DNA of 64,000 nucleotides from contig NC_064038.1 of the NCBI RefSeq assembly GCF_932526225.1, forward strand, positions 10,973,070 to 11,037,069. Reading direction: 5' to 3'. A program made the position numbers and the translations under genes. The notes beneath the pieces are model-generated. The model saw nothing but the letters and a program-made list of their open reading frames with translations, was not told the DNA's origin and made no database searches. The DNA is from Nematostella vectensis (lineage: Eukaryota > Cnidaria > Anthozoa > Actiniaria > Edwardsiidae). Position 1 is the first letter of the stretch. Every line of letters begins with the position of its first letter. This document shows, in pieces, positions 34,763 through 44,755 of the stretch.

Positions 34763-36469
34763 CTACATCAATCTTAAAGCAACACACCCAAAGTTACATC
34801 TAGTATTTACAGCACCAACAACTGTCCATTCATTCTGATCCTTATCATAGTACTCGATACTGTTGGCGACTCTCCCCCCTACGACATAGATCAGGTCATT
34901 CACAACAGCCACACCCAGGCATCGGCGACCATTGTTCATGTTAGCCACAGCTTCACTCCACTCATTTGTACTAGGATCATAAACCTCCACGCTATTACTA
35001 TGGGACTCCCTGTTGTCAGATCCTCCGATTGCATAGAGCTTCTCCCCTAAGACGGCAACACCGAGACTCCACCGTGCCGTTGTCATAGAAGATATTTCAG
35101 TCCACTGATTTTTAATCGGATCATAACGCTCACCAGTATTCAGGGGGGCCCAGAGATGGTCTAGCCCACCCACGGCATAAACATGACCCTGTAGGACAGC
35201 GACACCAGGGTAATACCTAGCATAGGTCATCAAAGGCAACGTCTCCCATGAAAGACTCTCGGTGTCAAACCTCTTAGCTGACATGCTACTATGCCCACCA
35301 ACTACATAAATGTACCCATCCCATTCGCAAACACCCGCCCATTTGCATTGAACATCGGGACCTGTTGCCGCTTGAATCCAGCTATTCGATATGGGATCGT
35401 ATTTTCCAACCTTGTACCGACTAACCGTATACAGCTCGTCGCGAACAGCTACAACACGGAAATAGTCCTCTCTGTTGACGTGGGCCACGCTCATACCAGC
35501 AACAACTGTCCATTCTAGAGTATCAACATTAAAACATTGAACACTGCTTATTTTCTGACCGTTAGACCAACCACCAATAACATAGATCTCTTCTGATGCC
35601 ATTCTGGGTCGAACTCGGAAATTATCCACCTGTACTAGAGCACCAGACTCTACGGAACTTTGATAGATTCTCGCTTCTCTGATAAGCTCGCGACAAATAG
35701 TATGTTCTCTAATAAGCCGCTTGACTAATTCATTGTCAGATAAAAAGTGTAAATTCATCAAAGGGAATCGAACATACTGCATTATATCAGCGACAAACAT
35801 ACTTCTGCCATGGAAATCGTGATTAAGCCACTTCCAAACAGCTTGAAAAACTTGTTCTTCCGACTGAACTTTCAAAGTGTCATCTTGTACGAGGCTTTTC
35901 AACTGTTGGTATGGAACACGGTTGAATTCTTCCTCTTGGTAAACACTCTGAAAATGCCATAAAGCAAATCGGTTAGCGTGTTCGCTAAGTCCATCAAGGC
36001 AGAAAAGTCTCGCCAAGGACTGAAGCCCGAGGCAGTTGGACGGCGTCATGTTACGGCGTAGGAACATCTCACAGTGATCCACGAGGCCATCCAACCTTAG
36101 AACAACACAAACTTTGAGAATATCTTCGACATTATCGCAATCCAGGCGAAGTTTAGCCGTATAAAAGTAATCGATTGCACTTTCCAAAGCATCAAAAGCG
36201 ACTTCCTTGACTGTAACGCTCTCTTCCTTTGCCTCAACAAAACCAGACAAAAACATAGCTCTAAAGTACGGGCTACTTGCAGCTAGTATGGCTCTATGAG
36301 CGGGAATTTTCCGATCGCCTGCTAGCAATGTTACGTCGCAAAGTTCTGCGTGAGTTCGCATGGAATTCAACACTTGTAAAGTATCTTTGGCTAAGCAGTC
36401 TTCTTCGATGTCCACATAACTAGTGTCTTGGGTAGTTTTCGATAGGGGGACTACAGAAAGTGTAGCCAT
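34763..36469 (-). CDS. Kelch-like (BTB-BACK-Kelch) protein, intronless
   Basis: 568 residues from the ATG at 36469 (context ACAAAAATGG, strong). The frame stays open upstream to 36601 but with no ATG there, so the upstream part is 5' UTR. BTB domain about 24-130 (ELCDVTLLAGDRKIPAHRAI, SPYFRAMFLSG), BACK about 135-240 (NCLGLQSLARLFCLDGLSEH, VFQAVWKWLNHD), then Kelch repeats from about 290 to the end, with YVIGG, YVVGG, YAVGG, YAIGG and YVVGG strands and paired YD...W motifs. Such proteins are substrate adaptors of Cullin-3 ubiquitin ligases: BTB binds Cul3 and the Kelch propeller holds the substrate. The frame is intact over its whole length and typical in size. I cannot match it to one vertebrate KLHL. 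Lack of introns may mean a retrocopy that became a gene, but many KLHL genes have few introns. Confidence 0.94.
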   Translation of the reverse strand: MATLSVVPLSKTTQDTSYVDIEEDCLAKDTLQVLNSMRTHAELCDVTLLAGDRKIPAHRAILAASSPYFRAMFLSGFVEAKEESVTVKEVAFDALESAIDYFYTAKLRLDCDNVEDILKVCVVLRLDGLVDHCEMFLRRNMTPSNCLGLQSLARLFCLDGLSEHANRFALWHFQSVYQEEEFNRVPYQQLKSLVQDDTLKVQSEEQVFQAVWKWLNHDFHGRSMFVADIMQYVRFPLMNLHFLSDNELVKRLIREHTICRELIREARIYQSSVESGALVQVDNFRVRPRMASEEIYVIGGWSNGQKISSVQCFNVDTLEWTVVAGMSVAHVNREDYFRVVAVRDELYTVSRYKVGKYDPISNSWIQAATGPDVQCKWAGVCEWDGYIYVVGGHSSMSAKRFDTESLSWETLPLMTYARYYPGVAVLQGHVYAVGGLDHLWAPLNTGERYDPIKNQWTEISSMTTARWSLGVAVLGEKLYAIGGSDNRESHSNSVEVYDPSTNEWSEAVANMNNGRRCLGVAVVNDLIYVVGGRVANSIEYYDKDQNEWTVVGAVNTRCNFGCVALRLM

Positions 36470-37690
36470 TTTTGTCGATCGTATCTGTAACTCCGACCGC
36501 GAGGTGTCTTTGTGTTGATATTTCAATGCTACCAACAAAAACCGCGCAGATGTTGTCAAGCTCGGAGAACTGGGTACCACAATGACGTAACCTCTGTACA
36601 AATTTGACAGTACAATTTAGTCAGTTCATCTTTATCCAGTTTCAAACAAATACATTAACGCTGAGTAAAGTATACATGCCATAGCAATCGAATAAGAATT
36701 CCCTTTAAATGAAGCTTAGCGGCTTATGTGAAATCACTGCCGTGAAACTTGAAACCGGTCTTCCTGTGGTAACAGGAAAATGGCGGGAGGCAGTAGGCGG
36801 GAGTTTCTTTAGGCGGTCAAAGGGTCATATTTTTGCCGACGTGTTCCGAAGAAACTCCATCAACTCCTCATTATATCAAACCTTAGCCGACAGAGAGAAT
36901 GTTAGTTGTCTTTGAACTCTAGAATTATCGAATGTGTAGATCAAGCTCTTCACTTGTCCTAGCTACATAGCACCATACGGCAACGCTCAAATTCGCGCGG
37001 CATATCAAGAAAATTTAGCAAAAACTTGTCGTTTTTCCCAGACGCGGTCACTTCCATATAAGGAAACTAATAAATTCCTTATTTGGAAAACTTGCATGAT
37101 TCTTGTCATTTTTAATGCTGCGGTGCCTCGCAAACTTCATGAATTCTATTCAAAAGAGAAAAACAGTGACTGTGACCACCTTTAGTCAATGGAGAAAGCC
37201 TCTGAAAAGAAACTAAAATTGCTCGGTACCAGACCTCAAAACGACAACGTTTTCTTCATATGAAATCTTTGGAGGGGGGGGGGGGGATGAGAGGGAAGGA
37301 TCTAAGCCTCACACCTAAGAAAAAGTGGCATACAAGAAAAATATGGTAACAAATATTGGTAACCCATCGACTCGAGTTTTCTTGCGCCCCCCAAGGACAT
37401 CGTATGACAACCAAACTTTCTTTGACTGCCACCCGGCTTTACTCTTGTCGGCAAATATGATAAGCTTTTGCCGCTTTTAAATAAGCTTCTCTTGAATGGC
37501 TCTAGAAGCCTTAGAATACTGTAATACAAATTCAAGACATGAATACTGTAGTCTTCCTCAACTTGCTAGCTTCGGTCTTTGGACACTTTTTCCTCGGATT
37601 CCGGGCCAATATCTTCGCATTTAACGTCACTAGAAGCAAGAATATGCTGAAGTCATCAAAACAAAAAAATATTTATATTTCACGAAGGAC
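36470..37690. other. upstream region of the Kelch-like gene
   Basis: Includes its 5' UTR and probable promoter; no TATA box stands out. A G-run lies at about 37273-37288. The plus-strand frame 36709-36915 has no recognisable domain. From about 37380 fragments related to the 95-bp satellite appear (CATCGTATGACAACCAAAC). Confidence 0.45.
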
Positions 37691-38540
37691 ATCGTATAAC
37701 AACCAAACTTGGTAGGTGTCATGTGTGTGTCAAGGGCGGTGCCAGGATATGGTCACGTGATGCGTGACGTCATCCATGACGTCACTTCATATGACAACCA
37801 AACTTGGTATGTGTCATGTGTGTGTCAAGGGGTGTGCCAAGATGTGGTCACGTGATGCGTGACGTCATCCATGACGTCACTTCATATGACAACCAAACTT
37901 GGTATGTGTCATGTGTGTGTCAAGGGGTGTGCCAAGATGTGGTCACGTGATGCGTGACGTCATCCATGACGTCACTTCATATGACAACCAAACTTGGTAT
38001 GTGTCATGTGTGTGTCAAGGGGTGTGCCAAGATGTGGTCACGTGATGCGTGACGTCATCCATGACGTCACTTCATATGACAACCAAACTTGGTATGTGTC
38101 ATGTGTGTGTCAAGGGGGATGCAACAATATGGCCACGTTTTTGTGACGTCATCGATGGCGTCACTAAGCAAAACTATCCCGATGTCATATCTATATTTAT
38201 GTTATCTCCTAACATCATATGCCATCCAAACTTGGTATATACCAACAGGGTTGTGAAATAATATGGTCGTGTGATTTTTGACGTCGTTAATGACGTCATT
38301 TCAAGCAAAAATATGCTGACGTCAACAAAATAAAAAAATATATATTTATTTCATGGAAGAAACGACAACCAAACGTACGACAACCAAACCTGGTAGGTGT
38401 CATGTACGTTTCAAGTGGGGGTACAATGAGATGGTCACGTGACGTCATCGATGATGCCACTAAAGTAAATCTACCCTGCCGCCGAAACATCGTATGACAA
38501 CTAAACATGTTATGTGTCATGTAGATATTTTCTTAAATTA
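37691..38540. repeat. 95-bp satellite carrying paired CRE octamers and an E-box per unit
   Basis: Four near-identical units have anchor AACCAAACTTGGTA at 37701, 37796, 37891 and 37986 (exact period 95), a fifth starts at 38081, and diverged units follow near 38228, 38380 and 38500. Each conserved unit contains GGTCACGTGA (E-box) and two TGACGTCA palindromes spaced 4 bases apart. I count 12 perfect TGACGTCA between about 37765 and 38450. The array sits about 1.2 kb upstream of the Kelch-like ATG. Confidence 0.92.
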
Positions 38541-38576
38541 TTAGGAGAAAATAAGCAAAGATTTGGTCGTTTGGAG

Positions 38577-38606
38577 TTTGGGCATTGCTTTTAGGCAATG
38601 CCCAAA
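38577..38606. other. perfect 12-bp stem hairpin
   Basis: TTTGGGCATTGC, a 6-base loop, then GCAATGCCCAAA, just beyond the CRE satellite. It may be the end of a transposon, a structured RNA or chance. Confidence 0.6.
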
Positions 38607-38609
38607 TCT

Positions 38610-40356
38610 ATAAATATATATTAAAATTCTACAACTAATATCCCTTTTAGGGGGTGTTCTAAATCCGCTTTTTATCCACGTTAGAGGATCATAACACATC
38701 CTACAACAACAACTGGGCATGAGCTATCTTTACTTCTGATTTGAATTCGCCAATTCCTAAACCTTAATCAAAAAAAGGCAAAAATAACCTATTAGAATCT
38801 AAATTATCTGCAACACCCTCGAAGACGCTTCCAATAGACACACTGGTTTTAAAATCTGGAAATATCTCCCCGTTTTCCGTTAAAAATAATTGGAGATTGT
38901 CGCGTAAGGATTGTTACGCGTAAACAGGACATAATAGCATGTGACACAAACGAGCAAGGGCTTCAACTGTTCAATATTCCCCTTTATAATATCAATGCTT
39001 TTTATCTACTTATGTTAAAGAAAAAAGGACCTCCATTTTGTTTAATATATAGATATTTGGACCAAGGCACAAGTCATGTAACTTAGTTTTTCGCTATGCA
39101 ATGGAAAAAAAAAAAGAATATAATACATGGATGACAATAAAATACAATCTTAGCAGAGCAATTGCTATAAAAGATGCTACGTGAGCCGGAGCCGTCAAGG
39201 GGGGGGGGGGGTGGAGTTTTCTGATAAAGAATCTGACCACCCCGAAAATAATATAGCGTCTTTATAGAATGTCTTTTGCTAACCGGAAGTGGACTTTCCG
39301 CCCTTTTGAGGGGTGCGAACGTACCCCCTGCACGGGCACCCCCCTGGGTACGGGCCCGATAGACAGCCAAGGTACAGAATGAAGAGGTCCAAATCTGTTT
39401 TATGCTTAAATCTGTAAATTGAAAAAAAAAAATAAAATAAAAAAGGAATAAAAAAAATGGAGATACGGGGATATGGAACCGTCTTGTAGGGTATCAGTTG
39501 GTACTGTAACCAAGTGAAGTTTTGGAATTCTTTAGCTGTGTAATTGTTTTTCTTTTAGTTAGCGTACTCGTATAGTTATTGTGTTGTAATAAATTAGTGC
39601 TGTCCTGGCATTTGTTGCGAGAAGACGTCCTGAGTTCGCTCTCCCTGCCTCCGAATAATCCTAAGAACCGATCTTTAATCCACCCGGTCACAGTTCGATG
39701 GTCGATCTAGCATCTGGAAATCTGGAAATGTTGGGCACCGTTATACAGTATACAACTGTTACAAAAAAAATCAACACGCAAAAAAAAATCAACATTTCTC
39801 AGCTGGAATTTTAGAAATAAACTTCAAATATATATATTTATCTATTCATTTATTTATTAGGTAGCATTCCAGTGACGTCATTAATGACAAAATGAATGCG
39901 GGGAAAAATGTGAAAAATAAAGACCGCTAGAAAGAACAATTAATTGAAAAAGCTAAACATACAGGCCATATATTTCTAGGGCAAAGTTATATGTGGTCCT
40001 TGGGAACATCAGCAATGGGGATGACGAAGATCTGCTATGATCACTCCCTGAATAAACTAAAGAGGAGAAATGGGGCTTACAACATTAGTCTGTTTTTCTT
40101 GTTTGGATTTTAGAGCTCACTCTTATCGCAAATAAGCATTCAAATTGTGTTGAACTTGTGCGGCATCATAATAATAATCGGCCTCATAAGCTTAAAACTT
40201 AATTGTTGCCAAAGCTTTATGAAGACTTTAGATTAAACCATAGTCTAAGATTTTGCTAAAAGCAGACGCCGATGACTAGGTATCTTAAATCGATCAAATT
40301 TGGTATTAAATGTTCCAAGTTTCTAAGGAGTACCGCATAAGATAATTTTTATGAGT
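38610..40356. other. intergenic DNA
   Basis: No coding region. A G-run/C-rich segment at about 39186-39360 (CCGTCAAGGGGG ... CCCCCTGGGTACGGGCC) may be another small inverted-repeat element of the CAG-end family, but its ends are unclear. An isolated TGACGTCA lies at about 39873. Confidence 0.4.
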
Positions 40357-40808
40357 ATACACTCTTTTTTTTATAAGAACCTTTTTTTATAAGAACGTCC
40401 AGCCTGATATTTCACCAAATTAAGAACATGCTCAGGCTCGGATAGAAGAAAAAAAAATTTTTTAGTCCTGATGCGTTCTGAAATGCAGAATCAAATTGTG
40501 CTTATATTACACCTTTATTTTCATTACCGAGAAATACGCAGTCATTTGAGCCAAAATTACAAAGATTTACGCCAATGTACTGTCCTTTAAGCAAAAGTAA
40601 AATCATTTGAACTAAAAGGTTGTCAACAACCTTATTATTGCTATTGATCATTAGTGTAATTCTCTTCCTAATAAATCATTGAATATTATATTCTTATATG
40701 CACTACAATTTAAGAACATCGTTAAGAACATATTCAGCCTTAAATTGTCCCCCAAAACAGAACGGCCCAGCCTCATAATTAGACGTTCTTATGAAAAAAA
40801 AGTGTGCA
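40357..40808. mobile_element. ~450-bp MITE with T/A-rich inverted ends
   Basis: The left end TACACTCTTTTTTTTATAAG and the right end (reverse complement TGCACACTTTTTTTTCATAAG) form terminal inverted repeats of about 23 bp. The interior matches 26607-26846 in reverse. There is no open frame. A TA dinucleotide is present at the left edge, but a matching target duplication is not clear. Confidence 0.75.
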
Positions 40809-41700
40809 TTGCTTACGGGAAAATTTATGTCATTACTTATACCATGAAATAATAATGAAAATTTTGCTTTTTGTTTTGTGACATCCGACTACGTAGGCCT
40901 TAAAAAAAGCCAAATTGGATGTGCAATTAGGAAAAATCACTTATAACAATGCCTAGGAATTCTATTTGTTAACGAAGACGGTATTATTACCATTAATGTT
41001 TTTCTTTTCTTTTTATTTTATTACAGTAAAAGTTCCTGTTTTGAAGACAAATGGGTTGTCTTCCATGCCAACGCTGCAGGAATAAGTAAGTCCATATTCT
41101 GCCAGGGAGGATAGTTGGCAGTTATCAAGGAATTCAGTCTTGGTAAGAACTTGTTGGTAACGACCGGTAAGTTTGGTCAATTCATAAGTTAGTTCATACT
41201 TTTTAATGGAAAAGCAAAACTCGAAAGCGACTTTTACTTGATTTTTTCAATGTGCATAACGCTTGAAAGAGAAAAAAAGAAAACAAAATCAATAAGTTAT
41301 CGACTAGAAAGTAAGGGGGAAATTATTTAATGCCAATTTTGTCATGAGTTGTATACCGCTAACACTTTTTAACGTTGTCCAGATGGTACAACAAAAAGAC
41401 ATAGTAGAAAAAAACTGAATTGCCAGGTAGTTTATTATTATAGAAACCAGCAGTCCTGAACCAGGCAAGGTTTGCTATTCGGGCACGGTAAGGATAGCAT
41501 GCCGGCGTCGTCTCGTGTTCCATGGAAGTAGAGCTTCGCAACATAACTTGAACGTTTCTTATTTAAACACAGAAAGCGTTTCGCAATTATCGCCTGACAA
41601 ACTTGTTTCCTGGCCCTTGATTAGGGCTCACGGTATCGTCATATAGTGGGGGAGTATTTCCAGCGCAGGCAATGTAATGTGTTAGATGCGTCAAACACTT
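40809..41700. other. upstream region of GPCR copy 1
   Basis: No coding gene. A possible untranslated exon lies at 41027-41085 (preceded by TTTTATTACAG, followed by GTAAGT). It could splice to the acceptor at 41945 just before the receptor start. This upstream piece is not present in the duplicated copy. Confidence 0.4.
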
Positions 41701-41955
41701 TGCTCAATACGCCCCACATTAAGTTGATGACTGTCCTCAATCAGCTTAAACTTTGTCCTTTTTGTATTTTTTTTTTCAAATTATCACAAACAAACAAATC
41801 CAATTCAGCGTTAAGTATTGTAAGATCTATGTAGTGACCTACCAAGAACCACTTGACCAGTTATAAGCCGTTTATCCGGCCATTATCAACCCTCCATTTT
41901 GATAACCGGAATCCACCCCTGACTCAATCTTATTTTTTCATGTAGAAACTCCGCC

Positions 41956-42918
41956 ATGTCCGCCACAGACATCCCGAGACCCAAGTGCTACGTGCAAACA
42001 TGGCTAACGGTGGATTTCCTGGAAAAATACCTGTATATCACTCATGTTACCGTCCCTATGCTTAACATGATCTTCTTGGGGGCGCAGATGGCCTTTAATA
42101 TCCTCATCCTTATCGCTATCATCAAGAACAACAGAATCCGCACCCCGTCTACACTCCTCCTCGGAAACATCTGCATCAAGGACCTCGTGATCGCCTCAAT
42201 CCTGCAGCCAAATGGTATCTTCCGCTCCATTAACTTTCTCGTCCAAGACAATCACTGCTACAAGTCCGCTGCAGATGATATCCGCCCATTCACCGTCTTT
42301 CTCTATCGCTGCGTTTCCCTCGCAAGTTGGGTGATGGTGTCTATTGACCGATGGCTTGCGATACGACGCGCTAGTAAATACCGTGTGATATTCACCCGCA
42401 AGCGCGCGTACATAGCGATTGGGGTAGGCTGGATTTACAGTGTTGTGTTAAGCTACCTCGCAACCTTTGTGATGAACAAAGACCAGCGTTATCTTCTGGT
42501 TTTCATCCAATTCGGCCTCACATGTCTGATCATCATCTACATACAGATCAACGTCTATCGTAGCATCAAGGCGCATGGCAGTAATATCGGTGCGCTGACC
42601 AGTGCACAGCAGACGCAGGCGGCCATCGAGGAGCGAGTGTCCATCACTGTGGCGTACTTCGTAATCGCGTTGGCGATATCGTACCTGCCGATGATTATTG
42701 ATGCCTTGCTTTTCTACTTTGGGACAAACCTGTCCTTGATGACCTCGCCCTGGTGTGAGATGCTGTTACTGGCAAATGGAGCCATCAACCCCTTTATTTG
42801 GCTCAAGACAAGCGAGCAGATGAGAAAGGCTGTGAAGGACGCAGCTAGCCTGCCAAGCTGGATGTTCAGCAGCCGTGTCGCACCTGCCGCGTCTTCACAA
42901 GAGACCGAAAATACCTAA
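41956..42918 (+). CDS. rhodopsin-class (class A) GPCR, copy 1
   Basis: A 320-residue single coding exon with seven predicted membrane segments. Class A marks: N48 in helix 1, D76 in helix 2, C101 at the top of helix 3, DRW at 131-133 (for DRY), W159 in helix 4, P245 in helix 6, and NPFIW 278-282 (for NPxxY). No signal peptide and no N-glycosylation motif in the short N-terminus. A splice acceptor (TTTTTTCATGTAG) ends 10 bases before the ATG, so a 5' UTR intron is likely. The ligand is unknown; it resembles the expanded orphan receptors of cnidarians, which may be chemosensory or amine/peptide receptors. The near-identical second copy lies 2.8 kb downstream. Confidence 0.92.
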   Translation: MSATDIPRPKCYVQTWLTVDFLEKYLYITHVTVPMLNMIFLGAQMAFNILILIAIIKNNRIRTPSTLLLGNICIKDLVIASILQPNGIFRSINFLVQDNHCYKSAADDIRPFTVFLYRCVSLASWVMVSIDRWLAIRRASKYRVIFTRKRAYIAIGVGWIYSVVLSYLATFVMNKDQRYLLVFIQFGLTCLIIIYIQINVYRSIKAHGSNIGALTSAQQTQAAIEERVSITVAYFVIALAISYLPMIIDALLFYFGTNLSLMTSPWCEMLLLANGAINPFIWLKTSEQMRKAVKDAASLPSWMFSSRVAPAASSQETENT

Positions 42919-42929
42919 GATGTAAAACT

Positions 42930-43795
42930 TATATCATGACTATGTCCTACCTTTGGATGACCGCGACGACCTGTTAGATGACCGCAAAACCTAGAAAATG
43001 ACCGCCAATGACTACAAAGTGACCGTGGCTACCTAGAAGATGACTGTGATTACCTAGAAGATGGCCGAGACTACCTAGAAGATAACCGCGACTACCTAGA
43101 AGAAAACCGCGACTTCTTAGAAGATGACCATGTCCCTACTTTTTGGATGACTGCGACTACCTCTTATATGACCGCGACTGGCTAGAAGAAGACCTAGACT
43201 GGCTAGAAGATGACAATGTCCTACCTTAAGATGACCGCGACTAACTCTAAGATGGCCGCGACTACCTAGAACATGACCGCGACTGGCTAGAAGATGACCG
43301 CGACTACCTAGAGGATGACCGCAACTACCTAAAAGATGACCGCGACTGGCTAGAAGATGTCAATGTCCTACCTTTTAGATGACCGCGACTAACTCTTAGA
43401 CAGCCGCGACTACCTAGAACATGACAGCTACTGGCTAGAAGATGACCGCGACTACCTAGAGGATGACCGCAACTACCTAGAAGATGTCCGCAACCGCCTA
43501 GAAAATGACCGCGACTATCTTTTAGGAGACTGCGAAAACCTAGAAAACGACGGCGACTACCTAGAACATGACTGGGAATACCTAGAAGCTGACCGCGACT
43601 GACTAGAAGATGACAAACGACTACCCAAAAGGCGACGGCGACTACTAAAAAATGACCGCGACTACCTAAAAGCTGACCACAATTACATATAAAATGAACG
43701 CAAATACCTAGAAAATGACCGCAACTACCTAGAATATGGCCGCAACAACGCTACACTTTTAGATGACCGCGACTACCTACCTAGAAAATAACCTT
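42930..43795. repeat. degenerate 21-bp minisatellite after GPCR copy 1
   Basis: Unit GATGACCGCGACTACCTAGA-A, about 40 variably spaced copies, beginning soon after the receptor stop codon. In one frame the unit would read DDRDYLE, but indels and stops break every frame, so I treat it as non-coding. Confidence 0.88.
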
Positions 43796-43799
43796 TTTA

Positions 43800-44502
43800 G
43801 ATGGTGTGGGTGGGACGTACAGAGTGTGGAAGGATTAGGGTGAAGGTGTGGGTGTGGGTGAGACGTACAGAGTGTGGAAGGATTAGGGTGAGGGTGGGAG
43901 ATACAGAGTGTGGAAGGATTAGGGTGAAAGGTGTGGGTGAGACGTACAGAGTGTGGAAGGATAAGGTTGAGGGTGGGGGTGGGAGGTACAGAGTGTGGAA
44001 GGATTAGGGTGAAAGGTGGGGGTGGAGGTACAGAGGGTGGAAGGATTAGGGTGAAGGTGTGGGTGAGACGTACAGAGTGTGGAAGGATAAGGTTGAGGGT
44101 GGGGGTGGTAGGTACAGAGTGTGAAAGGATTAGGGTGAAAGGTGGGGGTGGGAGGTACAGAGTGTGGAAGGATTAGGGTGAGGGTGGGAGGTACAGAGTG
44201 TGGAAGGATTAGGGTGCAAGGTGGGGGTGAGACGTACAGAGTGTAGAAGGATAAGGGTGAGGCTGGGAGGTACAGAGTGTGGAAGGATTAGGGTGAAAGG
44301 TGTGGGTGAGACGTACAGAGTGTGGAAGGATAAGGTTGAGGGTGGGGTGGGAGATACAGAGTGTGGAAGGATTAGGGTGAAAGGTGTAGGTGGGAGGTAC
44401 AGAGTGTGGAAGGATTAGGGTGAAAGGTGGGGGTGGGAGGTACAGATTGTGGAAGGATAAGGGTGAAAGGTGGGGGAGGGAGGTACAGAGTGTGGAAGGA
44501 TT
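43800..44502. repeat. G-rich 36-42 bp minisatellite, first block
   Basis: Unit like GGTACAGAGTGTGGAAGGAT then TAGGGTGAAGGTGGGGGTGG-GA. Ends abruptly at 44502 where duplication unit 2 begins. Short frames here are repeat-derived. Confidence 0.93.
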
Positions 44503-44755
44503 GCTCAATACGCCCCACATTAAGTTGATGACTGTCCTCAATCAGCTTAAACTTTGTCCTTTTTGTGTTTTTTTTTCAAATTATTACAAACAAACAAATC
44601 CAATTCAGCGTTAAGTATTGTAAGATCTATGTAGTGACCTACCAAGAACCACTTGACCAGTTATAAGCCGTTTATCCGGCCATTATCAACCCTCCATTTT
44701 GATAACCGGAATCCACCCCTGACTCAATCTTATTTTTTCATGTAGAAACTCCGCC

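Larger units (their letters stand above)
41701..44502. repeat. tandem segmental duplication, unit 1 (~2.8 kb)
   Basis: Unit: 250 bp of upstream sequence, the GPCR gene, ~870 bp of degenerate 21-bp repeats, then the G-rich 42-bp minisatellite. The next unit starts at 44503 with the same TGCTCAATACGCCCCACATT. The start codons are exactly 2800 bases apart. Confidence 0.93.

Noticed and set aside
36470-36601. 44-codon N-terminal extension of the Kelch-like protein
   Set aside because: The codon at 36599-36601 is not ATG; the first ATG with a strong context is at 36469.
36709-36915. Possible divergent gene next to the Kelch-like promoter
   Set aside because: 68 codons, no domain, no clear splice donor in frame; not supported.
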